NCBI RefSeq assembly: GCF_023502325.1
Contig: NZ_JAMFLZ010000006.1
Span: forward strand, 124,001 to 188,000
From: Wocania_A spongiicola
GTDB lineage: Bacteria; Bacteroidota; Bacteroidia; Flavobacteriales; Flavobacteriaceae
Length of the DNA: 64,000 bases
Direction of reading: 5' to 3'
The notes under the pieces are model-generated. The model was not told where the DNA came from and searched no databases. It saw nothing but the letters and a program-made list of their open reading frames with translations. A program made the position numbers and the translations under genes. The first letter of the stretch is position 1. Every line of letters begins with the position of its first letter. Of the stretch, positions 8,904-17,975 are shown piece after piece.

Positions 8904-10313
8904 TTAGTCATTATTTATATCAATTTTCCAATCATCAGTTCTAAAAGCTGAGGCTGGTAATCCTGACATGTTATACAAATTAGGTAATGCTGTGTCTGAA
9001 AATGCAAAACGGACAGCTACTGGTTTTTTTACTTTTTTTGAACTAACAACAACGGTGTTATTTTTTATTTTTGCTATGGCTGGATAAAATTTTTGATCTT
9101 CTCCTGCAATAAAAAACTCTCTTAACTCCTTTTCTTTTTTTACTAAACCATTTTCTGCATAATCAAAATGAAGCACTATTTTATTCTTTTTTATCTCCAT
9201 TGATTTATAAACAGGTCCACTAAACATAAGGTCCTTCACTCCGTAAGTTTTCACCAATGCCCAAAGTGCTAACCGCTTGCTTACTTCCTGTTTATTTATG
9301 GGGTGAATATTCTTTAAGTTCCCAATATCATTTGTTACCGCCATTCCAGTTTTTGGAAGGGTTAACATAGTATATAATTGTGCATCCCTTACCACTGCAG
9401 CTTCAATATTAGTCTTACTTTTATAATTAAAAGGGGCTATTTGCGTAAAATAAAAAGGGAATTCTTTTCCCCATTCTTTTCTCCAAAACTCGATAAGTAA
9501 AGGGAATGATTTGTAATATGAAAATGCATTATCTCTATTAGATTCACCTTGATACCAAATAACACCAGCAATATTGAATTTTGTAATAGGGTGAATCATT
9601 CCGTTATATGCACTTCCAGGCAACCCTGGCCACCATTCATATCTTTTTAGTTTTTTAGCTGCTTTTTTAAGTTCTTCATCATTTTCTATCAATTCTTTTT
9701 TTATCCATGGTTCAACAGGTGTGCCTCCCCAACTAGAATTTATCAAACCAATGGGTACATTTAATGCTTGATATAATTCTTTTCCATAAAAATATGCTAC
9801 AGAGCTAAACTTTCGCATAGTTTCTGGTTTACATTCTGTCCAATCTCCTACTAAATCATCTTGTGGTGTAATAGATTTGGTTTGAGGTACCTGAAAAAAT
9901 CTAATATTTGGGTAATTAGCCTTTTTAATCTCTTCCTCGGCATTTAAAAGTCCATTCTCTGGAGTCCATTGCATATTAGATTGTCCTGAGCATAACCAGA
10001 CCTCTCCTAATAATACATTACTTAAAACTATTTCTTCATGTCCTTTAATGGTAACTGTATATGGTCCTCCTGCCTTTATAGTTGGTAAAGTCACTGACCA
10101 AACTCCTTGGTAGGCCTTTACTTTAACAACCTCACCATTCCAAGAACCAATAACTTCTATAGTTTCAGCAGTTGATGTTGTCCAACCCCAAATAGTAGCG
10201 TTTGAATTTTGTTGCAGTACCATATTGTCTGATAGTATTGACGGTAACCAAATTTTTGCGAAGCTGATATTTGCAGTTAACAGTAGCAGTATAAGTAAAT
10301 GTATTTTTTTCAT
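8904..10313 (-). CDS. Sialate O-acetylesterase-like carbohydrate esterase (SASA domain)
   Basis: A 469-residue exported SGNH-type esterase. The signal peptide MKKIHLLILLLLTANISFA is followed by a beta domain (residues 20-100). The SASA domain starts at LLGEVWLCSGQSNMQW with nucleophile Ser112. The third conserved block, GVIWYQGESNRDNA, follows, and the Asp/His end lies in DIGNLKNIHPINK. Such enzymes remove O-acetyl groups from sialic acid or from other sugars; no sialidase is present here, so deacetylation of fucose or another residue of the glycan is more plausible. The gene is 3 bp from the lactonase and 12 bp from GH95. Confidence 0.85.
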   Translation of the reverse strand: MKKIHLLILLLLTANISFAKIWLPSILSDNMVLQQNSNATIWGWTTSTAETIEVIGSWNGEVVKVKAYQGVWSVTLPTIKAGGPYTVTIKGHEEIVLSNVLLGEVWLCSGQSNMQWTPENGLLNAEEEIKKANYPNIRFFQVPQTKSITPQDDLVGDWTECKPETMRKFSSVAYFYGKELYQALNVPIGLINSSWGGTPVEPWIKKELIENDEELKKAAKKLKRYEWWPGLPGSAYNGMIHPITKFNIAGVIWYQGESNRDNAFSYYKSFPLLIEFWRKEWGKEFPFYFTQIAPFNYKSKTNIEAAVVRDAQLYTMLTLPKTGMAVTNDIGNLKNIHPINKQEVSKRLALWALVKTYGVKDLMFSGPVYKSMEIKKNKIVLHFDYAENGLVKKEKELREFFIAGEDQKFYPAIAKIKNNTVVVSSKKVKKPVAVRFAFSDTALPNLYNMSGLPASAFRTDDWKIDINND

Positions 10314-10316
10314 GAT

Positions 10317-11141
10317 TTATAAATTATAAAATTTAATAGCATTGCTTCCAAGTATTTTTGTCTTGTCATTTTCTGAAAAACCTTTAATATAATCTTGAAC
10401 AAGTTGTAATTGTTGTTCATATTTTGCAGCCAGTAAACAGACCGGCCAATCGGAACCATATAAAATTCTATCTATTCCAAAGGCATTAAATACAACATCT
10501 AAATAGGGTGTGAAATCTGAAATTTTCCAATGCTTTAAATTGGCTTCAGTAACCATCCCTGATACTTTGCATAGTACATTTTGTGCCTTAGCCAATTCAA
10601 TCATATTTGCTTTCCACTCATCAATTCTTCCTGTATTAATATATGGCTTTGCTATATGATCAATTACAAATCTTTGATTTGGAAATTTATTCACCAAATC
10701 AATAGCGGATTCTATTTGCGGTGGAAATATTAAAATATCATAGGTTAAATTAAACTGCTCTAATTTACTAATACCATTTTGAAAATCTTTACGTAACATA
10801 AAGTCGTTTGCCTCGGCTTGAACAATATGGCGAACTCCTTTGAACAGAGAATTGTTTGAGTAGTGCGCTAATCGGTCTTCAACATTTGAAGCTCTTAAAT
10901 CTATCCAACCAACTGCCCCTTTAATAAATGGATTTTGCTTGGCATTTTCTAATAAAAATTCGGTTTCAATTTCGCTTTGATCTGCTTGTACAGCAATACA
11001 TCCATCAATATTATTATCTTTTAGAATAGGTTTTAAATCTTGAGGCAGAAAGTCTTTTCGAATGATTTGCATCGAATCATCAATCCAAGCATCCCGAACA
11101 GGGTTGAATTTCCAAAAATGTTGATGTGCGTCTATTTTCAT
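10317..11141 (-). CDS. Amidohydrolase-family L-fucono-lactonase
   Basis: A 274-residue cytoplasmic protein of the COG3618 amidohydrolase type. The metal-binding HxH is at residues 6-8 (DAHQHFW), His162 lies in VIDHIAKP and Asp231 in ILYGSDWPV. Relatives open sugar lactones such as L-fucono-1,5-lactone and L-rhamnono-lactone. In this setting it would convert the product of the SDR fucose dehydrogenase into L-fuconate. It is placed among exported enzymes (sulfatase, metallophosphoesterase, esterase), yet has no signal, which fits a cytoplasmic pathway step carried in the same operon. Confidence 0.82.
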   Translation of the reverse strand: MKIDAHQHFWKFNPVRDAWIDDSMQIIRKDFLPQDLKPILKDNNIDGCIAVQADQSEIETEFLLENAKQNPFIKGAVGWIDLRASNVEDRLAHYSNNSLFKGVRHIVQAEANDFMLRKDFQNGISKLEQFNLTYDILIFPPQIESAIDLVNKFPNQRFVIDHIAKPYINTGRIDEWKANMIELAKAQNVLCKVSGMVTEANLKHWKISDFTPYLDVVFNAFGIDRILYGSDWPVCLLAAKYEQQLQLVQDYIKGFSENDKTKILGSNAIKFYNL

Positions 11142-11167
11142 TAACTCTTTTTGCTTTTATGTATACA

Positions 11168-12187
11168 TTAGTCTTTTATATCAAACTCAAAACTATAATC
11201 AGACATTTCTGCTGAATACACCATGCCTTCAATTCCTTTTGGCATTCCCATATCGTAAGGAGAAGGAGTCATCCATTTGCTTTTAACACCTTCAATATGT
11301 ATAGTTCCTTTTTTATTTATTGTAGCAAAAGCATACAACGGGTCTTTATAACCGGCTATATGAGGCAGGTTACCATATTGATCATAAAAACTTTTCGGAA
11401 AACGCTCAGTACTTTTATATTTACCAGATACCCATTGATAAGACATACTATTAATTTCTATATAGTCTATTCCATTTTGATGAAAATGATAATCTAAATG
11501 GTTATGGCCATTCATACAGCAAATTATTTTTTGTTTATTGGCTTCTAATATTTTTTGAAGTGCTAATCGATTTTTTACTCCCCATTGATAATGCCATAAG
11601 CTTTGATGTGAAAACACAATAGTTGGCAAATTTGTAGTTTCCAAATCAGCTTTAAACCACTCTATCTGTTCATTATCAATATAGGTTTTAATGCTGCTAT
11701 CGACATAAAAATTTGCTTTATTATAATCTATAAATTCGCCATCTTGATATAAAAAATTAGCATCCAAAACAATAAAATGAATTCCTTTAAAATCATATGA
11801 ATAATACGTTTTTGGCATTTGCCAAAACTCTAGCATATCCTGTTTCGAATTTCTATCCATATCATGGTTTCCCAGTACATGGTATTTTGGACTTTGAAAA
11901 GTATTCCAGATTTCTAAAAAGTCTTTATTTTTATTATCAGCCATACAAAAATCACCAAGCTGGATAATAAAATCAACTTTCCTTTCTGTAGCTTTATTTA
12001 TAAATATTTCTAGCCTTTTATCTGCATCTGGCATTAAATCTTTATGCACATCGGCTACAATACCAAAGCTTAAATTTTCAGAACTTTCTGTTAATAAAGT
12101 TGATGGTGTAAAAGAAAGTAATGTACTAGGCAAAAAGACGGTAGTAGCACCTATTCCTAACTGATTTATAAATTTTCTACGGTCCAT
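11168..12187 (-). CDS. Tat-exported calcineurin-like metallophosphoesterase (copy 1)
   Basis: A 339-residue protein beginning MDRRKFINQLGIGATTVFLP, a likely twin-arginine signal. The dimetal motifs are in order: D-x-H at residues 46-48 (ADVHKD), GD at 78-79, GNHD at 106-109, SH at 193-194 and GHNH at 227-230. It is clearly paralogous to the protein at 16129-17094. The substrate is unknown. Both copies touch a sulfatase gene (here a 2-bp gap), suggesting removal of phosphate groups from the same decorated glycan, or a supporting hydrolytic role after desulfation. Tat export is consistent with folding around metal in the cytoplasm. Confidence 0.82.
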   Translation of the reverse strand: MDRRKFINQLGIGATTVFLPSTLLSFTPSTLLTESSENLSFGIVADVHKDLMPDADKRLEIFINKATERKVDFIIQLGDFCMADNKNKDFLEIWNTFQSPKYHVLGNHDMDRNSKQDMLEFWQMPKTYYSYDFKGIHFIVLDANFLYQDGEFIDYNKANFYVDSSIKTYIDNEQIEWFKADLETTNLPTIVFSHQSLWHYQWGVKNRLALQKILEANKQKIICCMNGHNHLDYHFHQNGIDYIEINSMSYQWVSGKYKSTERFPKSFYDQYGNLPHIAGYKDPLYAFATINKKGTIHIEGVKSKWMTPSPYDMGMPKGIEGMVYSAEMSDYSFEFDIKD

Positions 12188-12189
12188 TT

Positions 12190-13653
12190 TTATTGTATTA
12201 CATCTTCATAAATCAATTCTAAATTTAAAACATCTCCTTTTTCCTTTTGCAATTGAACTAGGTCGTTAAATAGCGATTTTATTTTAGTAATATTTTCAGG
12301 GTTAGATGCTATATCTTTTAATTCCAAAGGATCTTCTTTAAGATTATATAATAAGACTTCTTTCGTTTTTGGATATAGAATTAACTTGTAGTTATCTTTT
12401 CTAATCATCCGTTGTGAAGCTTTTTCGTAAACGCCATAAATACTACTATATTTACTTTTGGTTTGTGTCCCTTTTGCTAGTTCTAAAAGACTATTAAACT
12501 CTATGTATTCGGGCTTTTTAATACCTGAAATATCTAATGCTGTTGCCATTACGTCTTGCAAATAAATATCTGTATCTATTTTTTTTCCTTTATCAATATT
12601 GGGTCCAACAATCATTAAAGGGACTCTCATACTGTGGTCGTACATATTCTGTTTTCCTAAAAGACCATGTTCTCCTATAGCCAAACCATGATCTGAAGTA
12701 AAGAAAATATATGTGTTTTCTTTTAGCCCATTTTTCTCTAAAGTTTCTATAATATCTTTTATCTGATCATCTAAATGTGTAGTAATGGCATAATACTCTT
12801 GTCTATTTACTTTTACCGCGTATTCAGTTCTTGGAAATGGGGCTAACCTTTCATCTCTTAATTTTCGTCCTGCTCCCATTGTTTCTGCATAGGGATATTC
12901 GGGTATAAAACTCTCTGGTACCGAAATGTTTTCCAGAGGATATTTATCTACATATTTTTTTGGAGATTGTCTAGGGTCGTGTGGTGCATTAAATGCGATG
13001 TACATAAAAAATGGATTATCTTTTTTAGCTGCATCGTCTATAAAAGATACTGCATCTTCTTTTACTAATTCGCTCCAATGCTTACCTCCTTTCCAATAAC
13101 CTCCAAATTCTTTTTTCCAAGGTTTCCATAAGGTATCATTACTACTTTGTGGGCGGTTATATCCTTCTGGTGTATCAAAAGGCATGCCTCTTAACACATG
13201 ACCAACATGGTTAAAAATAGAATCAGGTTTTGCTTGCACATGCCATTTCCCTGACATATAAGTTTCATAACCTGCAGTTTGCATAAGCCTAGGCCAAGTT
13301 TTATCTAAATCTTCATTTTTAGAATAATTTCCAGAAATTTGCTGTGCTCTCCACACAGATCTTCCACTAATAATCATAGCTCTGGAAGCTACACATATGG
13401 CTCCATTCCAGCCCCCCATATTATAAGTATGTGTAAAGGTTGTCCCTTCTTCTACTAATTTATCCATAGTAGGAGTAATAACTTCAGGATTACCTAAAGC
13501 ATTAACGTCTTTAAAGCTTTGATCATCAGAAAACAAGAAAATAATATTAGGTTTTTCATTTGTTTTAGTTTCAAGATTAGCTTTTTTAGAATGTTCTTTA
13601 CATCCTAAAAACATGAGGAGTAATACTATTTTAAAACCAATTACCTTTTTCAT
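12190..13653 (-). CDS. S1-family sulfatase, lipoprotein (C-V-A-S-R active site)
   Basis: A 487-residue formylglycine-dependent sulfatase. The signal ends in a lipobox FLGC (Cys18). Metal-binding Asp residues lie in LFSDDQ. The formylglycine site is Cys87 in CVASR, which fits C-x-[PA]-x-R with Ala in place of the commoner Pro. Later metal ligands are in FFTSDHGLAIGEHGLLGK. It would remove sulfate esters from a carbohydrate in the periplasm or at the cell surface. Sugar and position cannot be read from the sequence. It lies between the beta-propeller enzyme and metallophosphoesterase copy 1. Confidence 0.9.
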   Translation of the reverse strand: MKKVIGFKIVLLLMFLGCKEHSKKANLETKTNEKPNIIFLFSDDQSFKDVNALGNPEVITPTMDKLVEEGTTFTHTYNMGGWNGAICVASRAMIISGRSVWRAQQISGNYSKNEDLDKTWPRLMQTAGYETYMSGKWHVQAKPDSIFNHVGHVLRGMPFDTPEGYNRPQSSNDTLWKPWKKEFGGYWKGGKHWSELVKEDAVSFIDDAAKKDNPFFMYIAFNAPHDPRQSPKKYVDKYPLENISVPESFIPEYPYAETMGAGRKLRDERLAPFPRTEYAVKVNRQEYYAITTHLDDQIKDIIETLEKNGLKENTYIFFTSDHGLAIGEHGLLGKQNMYDHSMRVPLMIVGPNIDKGKKIDTDIYLQDVMATALDISGIKKPEYIEFNSLLELAKGTQTKSKYSSIYGVYEKASQRMIRKDNYKLILYPKTKEVLLYNLKEDPLELKDIASNPENITKIKSLFNDLVQLQKEKGDVLNLELIYEDVIQ

Positions 13654-13674
13654 TTTTTATTAATTAAGTTTATA

Positions 13675-14769
13675 CTAATTGTTAGTTTTTATGGGTATAT
13701 GAACATTAAAAGGAAGGCTTAAACTGTCTTTTCCTTTTTTTAGTTGTGCCGCACAAAACAACATAGCCGGCTGCCCTTTCTCATTTAGCCAAATTTGAGG
13801 CCTCTCTAAATATTGTAACTCACTTACTGTTCCATCTTCCCATACTATTTCTGGCTTCATTACATTAGGGTTTTTAGAAACTTCCCATTTTTCACCATTA
13901 GTAGAGGTAAACAACGCTAACCCATGAGTTCCTGTATATAGACCTCTCTGGTCATCAAGTACAGCATAATACTTTCCTTCTTGATACCATAGAAAAGGAT
14001 CTTCAGCTTCCTTATCTGTTAAAATTGGATTTTCTGCAATAACAAAGGGTCCTTCAGGACTTTTAGATGTAGCTATGCATTGTATCATTCTATTTTTAAG
14101 GTCTGGTTTATTGGAGCGCGTTTTAAAAATCATAAGATATAACCCATCTGGAGTCTTACAAACACTAGGGTTTACCATATACCCTTCTGCTCCTTTTCCT
14201 TCTTGGTAATCAATCAAAGGTTCTTTTGACACCTCCCATGGTCCTCTAGGATTATTGGCTATTGCAACTCCAATTCTTTGACCCCAACGATGGTTTTCCG
14301 TATCATTCTTTTTCCCAAAGTCTTTATTTACATGAGAGATAAAGTACAAATAATATTTATTTCCGAATTTTTTGATATGCGGATTATGAGCAGATTGTTC
14401 GTTCCAATTTCCTTTTCCAAATCCATCTAATATCACTTTTTCGTGTACGTAAGGGCCTCCTATATTATCTGATGTTGCATGTGCAATTGCAGAATAATCT
14501 AGCCAGCCTCCAAAACCTTTAGACTTTGGCCATCTTGAATAATATAAGTGATATTGCTTATCATCACCTTGCACCATAGAAGCTCCCCATATATAATAAT
14601 TAGGATCTTTTAAAACAGAATGGAAAGGAACGGGTTGGATTAATTTACCTAAATCTAACTCCTCATGATTTTCGGTTACCTCTTCTTTTTTATCTGCCTG
14701 CTTATTGTCTTTACAAGAAACTAGTACTATAAAAGCTATGACAAATATTTTTAAAATGTATTGTTTCAT
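13675..14769 (-). CDS. Five-bladed beta-propeller glycoside hydrolase-like lipoprotein
   Basis: A 364-residue protein with lipoprotein signal (VLVSC). Repeated blades such as YHLYYSRWP, KYYLYFISH and KYYAVLDDQ point to a GH43/GH117-type five-bladed propeller. It is closely similar to the N-terminal half of the protein at 21664-24072: shared stretches are WGAS/WGTS, YSRW, IAHATS and AHNP. Acidic residues in the central pore (for example EDPFLW) make an enzyme likely, but I cannot place it in a characterised family. It sits between two sulfatases, so it probably acts on the desulfated or sulfated glycan chain. Confidence 0.65.
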   Translation of the reverse strand: MKQYILKIFVIAFIVLVSCKDNKQADKKEEVTENHEELDLGKLIQPVPFHSVLKDPNYYIWGASMVQGDDKQYHLYYSRWPKSKGFGGWLDYSAIAHATSDNIGGPYVHEKVILDGFGKGNWNEQSAHNPHIKKFGNKYYLYFISHVNKDFGKKNDTENHRWGQRIGVAIANNPRGPWEVSKEPLIDYQEGKGAEGYMVNPSVCKTPDGLYLMIFKTRSNKPDLKNRMIQCIATSKSPEGPFVIAENPILTDKEAEDPFLWYQEGKYYAVLDDQRGLYTGTHGLALFTSTNGEKWEVSKNPNVMKPEIVWEDGTVSELQYLERPQIWLNEKGQPAMLFCAAQLKKGKDSLSLPFNVHIPIKTNN

Positions 14770-14772
14770 GCG

Positions 14773-16122
14773 TTATATTTTCCCTACTTCTCTTTTATTA
14801 AGATTTAAATTAGCATCAAGTTCTGTCATAATTTTCTTTAATTCGATTATCTTTTCTGGTAGGCTTTCTGATATATTATATGCCTCAGAAATATCACTTT
14901 CTAAATCAAATAAAAAGGTGTCATCTTCAATAATTAGAAGTTTATACTTACCTTTTCTTATGCCTTGAAGTTCCCCTCTGCTAGAATAATACAAAAATGG
15001 TTTACTTTCTTCATTTTGTTTTTCTCCAAAAAGTGCCGAAGAAACATCAACACCATCAATATCTTTTTTTGGCAAATTTGCACCGCATAAATTCGCAATT
15101 GTTGGTAACAGATCCATATTTGTAATAACTTTTGTTTGAAAAGAGCCTGAAGGTATTTTCCCTGGCCACCAAGCTATACAAGGTACACGAGTGCCTCCCT
15201 CCCAAGTAGTTCCTTTTCCACCACGAAGTGGTCCTGCAGAACCGCCATCGGTTTTAAACACTTTCCAAGGTCCATTATCTGAAGTAAAAATGACTAAAGT
15301 ATTACGCTCTAAATCGTACTTTTTTAATGTTTTTAATACCTCTCCTACACTCCAGTCGATTTCTTCAACTGTATCTCCGTATTTACCTCTTACACTCGTA
15401 TTTTGAAATTTTTCAGAAGCATATAAAGGAATATGGGGCATTGGGTGCGCTAGGTATAAAAAGAACGGGGTGCTCTTATTCTTCTTAATAAAATCTACAG
15501 CCTTATGCGTAAGTCTTTTTGTTAAGTATTGTTGATTTGGGTCTAACTCAATTGTATCTTTTTGAGACATTAAAGGAAGTTGCCATTTGTAGTTTTTATT
15601 TCCATAAATATCCTGTTCCTTTCTACTCATATCATTACTAAAAGGGATACCATAAAAGATATCAAAACCTTGATTGATTGGTAAGAATTTTTCTTGATAG
15701 CCTAAATGCCATTTACCGATACAAGCTGTAGCATAATCTTTTTCTTTTAAAATTTCTGCAATGGTTTTCTCTTCTGGATTTAAACCTGTTTTAGATGAAG
15801 GAAATAATACTCCTTTCTCTAAGCCAACTCTTTTAGGGTAAGCTCCTGTTAATAAAGCCGCCCTTGAGGGAGTACATACAGGTGCTGCAACATAAAATTG
15901 AGAGAGTTTCATTCCTTGGGTAGCCATTTTATCTAACTCTGGAGTATGCAATGTTGGGTTTCCATAACTACTTAAATCACCATAACCCAAATCGTCAGTA
16001 TAAATAATAACCACATTTGGTTTATTATTAGCTTTACCTTCTCTATTTAATTCTTGAGAATACCCTTTAATTCCTATAAGTAAAAGGAATATTAATATTT
16101 TAAAATCAGTTGTTTTTTTCAT
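14773..16122 (-). CDS. S1-family sulfatase, exported (C-T-P-S-R active site)
   Basis: A 449-residue sulfatase of arylsulfatase-A type. The Sec signal MKKTTDFKILIFLLLIGIKG is followed by Asp43-Asp44 in YTDDLGYGD and the formylglycine motif C-T-P-S-R at residues 83-87. A conserved Lys/His stretch is GKWHLGY, and metal ligands FTSDNGPW follow. The motif matches the canonical aerobic FGE target exactly, unlike the neighbouring sulfatase. The protein probably hydrolyses sulfate esters on fucose, galactose or amino sugar in the periplasm. It is 3 bp upstream of the beta-propeller gene and 6 bp downstream of metallophosphoesterase copy 2. Confidence 0.92.
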   Translation of the reverse strand: MKKTTDFKILIFLLLIGIKGYSQELNREGKANNKPNVVIIYTDDLGYGDLSSYGNPTLHTPELDKMATQGMKLSQFYVAAPVCTPSRAALLTGAYPKRVGLEKGVLFPSSKTGLNPEEKTIAEILKEKDYATACIGKWHLGYQEKFLPINQGFDIFYGIPFSNDMSRKEQDIYGNKNYKWQLPLMSQKDTIELDPNQQYLTKRLTHKAVDFIKKNKSTPFFLYLAHPMPHIPLYASEKFQNTSVRGKYGDTVEEIDWSVGEVLKTLKKYDLERNTLVIFTSDNGPWKVFKTDGGSAGPLRGGKGTTWEGGTRVPCIAWWPGKIPSGSFQTKVITNMDLLPTIANLCGANLPKKDIDGVDVSSALFGEKQNEESKPFLYYSSRGELQGIRKGKYKLLIIEDDTFLFDLESDISEAYNISESLPEKIIELKKIMTELDANLNLNKREVGKI

Positions 16123-16128
16123 TTATAT

Positions 16129-17094
16129 TTATGTTTTCATTTTAAACCTTGATATTGTTGGTGCAATAGGATCGTTAGGCAATGTTTTTGGTAAATTCAT
16201 TTCTTTAGGCCCTGGTCCAACAAATTTTGTCTTTTTAGGCTCTATAATTATACAATTGTCTTTTATTTTTACAAAAGTGAATAATGGGTCTTTATATGGG
16301 ATTGTATATTTAATCCACTCATATTTTTCATCAATTTCATTACTATACCTAATAACTTTATGTTCTCCTCCAACCCATCTATAGGATGCGCTATTAATTT
16401 GAACATAATAAACACCATTAATTTGAGTCATATAATCTGTATGCGTATGCCCACTTATACAACACATTACTTTTTTAAAACCTGCTTCTTTATTTGTGCT
16501 TTCTATAATTTCTCGAATCTCTTTCATATTAGCCACCCCATCATACTCTAATTCTAACGATTGGTGACTAAAAATAACAGTAGGTTTATCAGTTTTCTTT
16601 AAATCTCTTATAAGCCACCGCTTTTGCTCATCTCCAATGTAACGGTTGTATCCCGACCATGGTTTTGGATTAGCATCATTACCATCTAAAACTATAAAGT
16701 GAACACCTTTTTTATCAAACGAATAGTAGTTTTTGGGCATGTTCCAATATGCCTTGGTTTCATCTCTCGTAAACCCACCATCGGTATCATGATTTCCCAG
16801 CACATGATATTTTTCGCCTTTATAACCATTCCAAATATTTAAAAATGGTTTGTTATAATCGTAAGGCCTACAGAAATCTCCTAGCTGCAAAATAAAATCT
16901 AATTCTTTTTTATTTGCTGATGCTATAAATGCTCGTAACCTTTCATCTGCATCATGCATAACATCTTTGTGTACATCTGCAATTAAACCAAACTCAATGG
17001 TTTCCTTTTTTATAACTGAAGAAAAAACATTTATCGGCAAAGTAATAGCTCCCGCTACTAGTGTCGATTTTCTTATAAAGTCTCTACGCTTCAT
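16129..17094 (-). CDS. Tat-exported calcineurin-like metallophosphoesterase (copy 2)
   Basis: A 321-residue paralogue of the protein at 11168-12187. It has a twin-arginine signal (MKRRDFIRKSTLVAGAITLP) and the same metal motifs: D-x-H at residues 40-42, GD at 72-73, GNHD at 100-103, SHQS, and GHTH in the C-terminal half. The two copies also share patterns outside the motifs, such as HKDVMHDADERL versus HKDLMPDADKRL. This suggests duplication followed by divergence. It lies between GH16 and a sulfatase. Phosphate or phosphodiester hydrolysis on the glycan is the simplest role, but the substrate is not known. Confidence 0.82.
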   Translation of the reverse strand: MKRRDFIRKSTLVAGAITLPINVFSSVIKKETIEFGLIADVHKDVMHDADERLRAFIASANKKELDFILQLGDFCRPYDYNKPFLNIWNGYKGEKYHVLGNHDTDGGFTRDETKAYWNMPKNYYSFDKKGVHFIVLDGNDANPKPWSGYNRYIGDEQKRWLIRDLKKTDKPTVIFSHQSLELEYDGVANMKEIREIIESTNKEAGFKKVMCCISGHTHTDYMTQINGVYYVQINSASYRWVGGEHKVIRYSNEIDEKYEWIKYTIPYKDPLFTFVKIKDNCIIIEPKKTKFVGPGPKEMNLPKTLPNDPIAPTISRFKMKT

Positions 17095-17136
17095 TAGCTT
17101 GCATTTATTAAACTTTTTATTATTTAATTTACATTT

Positions 17137-17958
17137 TTACTGATATACTTTTACCCAATCTATAACCATATTTACTGGCAAATCTTTTGGGTTTACTTTT
17201 CCAACCCAAGCTCCTTCTAGTTGCTGATCTATTAACAAATAAAAAGGCTGATCGTATGGCCATTGCGATGCATCTACATTTTTTACCCGCGGATAGGTAA
17301 ATGTTTCTTCTCCGTTTAATGTAAAAACTAACTTATCAGGAAACCATTCTAATCCAAAGGTGTTAAAAGCTTCTTTATTAAACTTTGAAGTTTTGTAATA
17401 TGGTGGATTTGTTTTTTGTTTAAGCTCAAGAGTATAATAAGAATGAGTTGTTTGATAAATCATATCATCATAGTTTAGATGTTCCATAATATCAATTTCT
17501 CCATTTCTTGGATACTTCCCGTATTTATTATCTTGAGATAGCATCCATATTGCTGGCCACGCACCTTGTGCGCTTTCTAATTTGGCATGAATTTCAATTT
17601 TACCATACTGAAAGGCAAACTTTCCTTTTGTATAAATACCTCCAGTTAAAAAAGGTCTAGAATCAGAAATAGTATCAGTATTTACAATACCTTTTAAAAA
17701 CAATTTTCCATCAGAAATATCAAAACATTTAGAATCATTCGTCATATAATTCCCCCAATCAGCATTGTTTTTAGGAATTTTTGTCCATTTAGTAGTGTCT
17801 AAACTTGTATTTTCAAAATTATCTTGCCAAACTATTTTCCAATCTTCTTTCTTAACATCAACATTCTGAATATACTTATAGTCATCAACAACCTTAAATG
17901 ATTTGCTTTTACAACCAACTAAAATAAATGTAAGTAAAATGAAACTATATTTTAACAT
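17137..17958 (-). CDS. GH16 endo-glycanase, lipoprotein
   Basis: A 273-residue protein with lipobox LVGC (Cys16) and one GH16 domain. The catalytic signature E-I-D-I-M-E-H is at residues 154-160; Glu154 would be nucleophile and Glu159 acid/base. The extra residue in the motif is the beta-bulge form found in laminarinases, agarases and endo-beta-galactosidases. It is the only recognisable endo-acting GH16 in this window, so it could cut the backbone or a poly-LacNAc-like part of the glycan. A laminarinase cannot be excluded. It precedes metallophosphoesterase copy 2. Confidence 0.88.
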   Translation of the reverse strand: MLKYSFILLTFILVGCKSKSFKVVDDYKYIQNVDVKKEDWKIVWQDNFENTSLDTTKWTKIPKNNADWGNYMTNDSKCFDISDGKLFLKGIVNTDTISDSRPFLTGGIYTKGKFAFQYGKIEIHAKLESAQGAWPAIWMLSQDNKYGKYPRNGEIDIMEHLNYDDMIYQTTHSYYTLELKQKTNPPYYKTSKFNKEAFNTFGLEWFPDKLVFTLNGEETFTYPRVKNVDASQWPYDQPFYLLIDQQLEGAWVGKVNPKDLPVNMVIDWVKVYQ

Positions 17959-17975
17959 TTGATTTTTTATATAAA

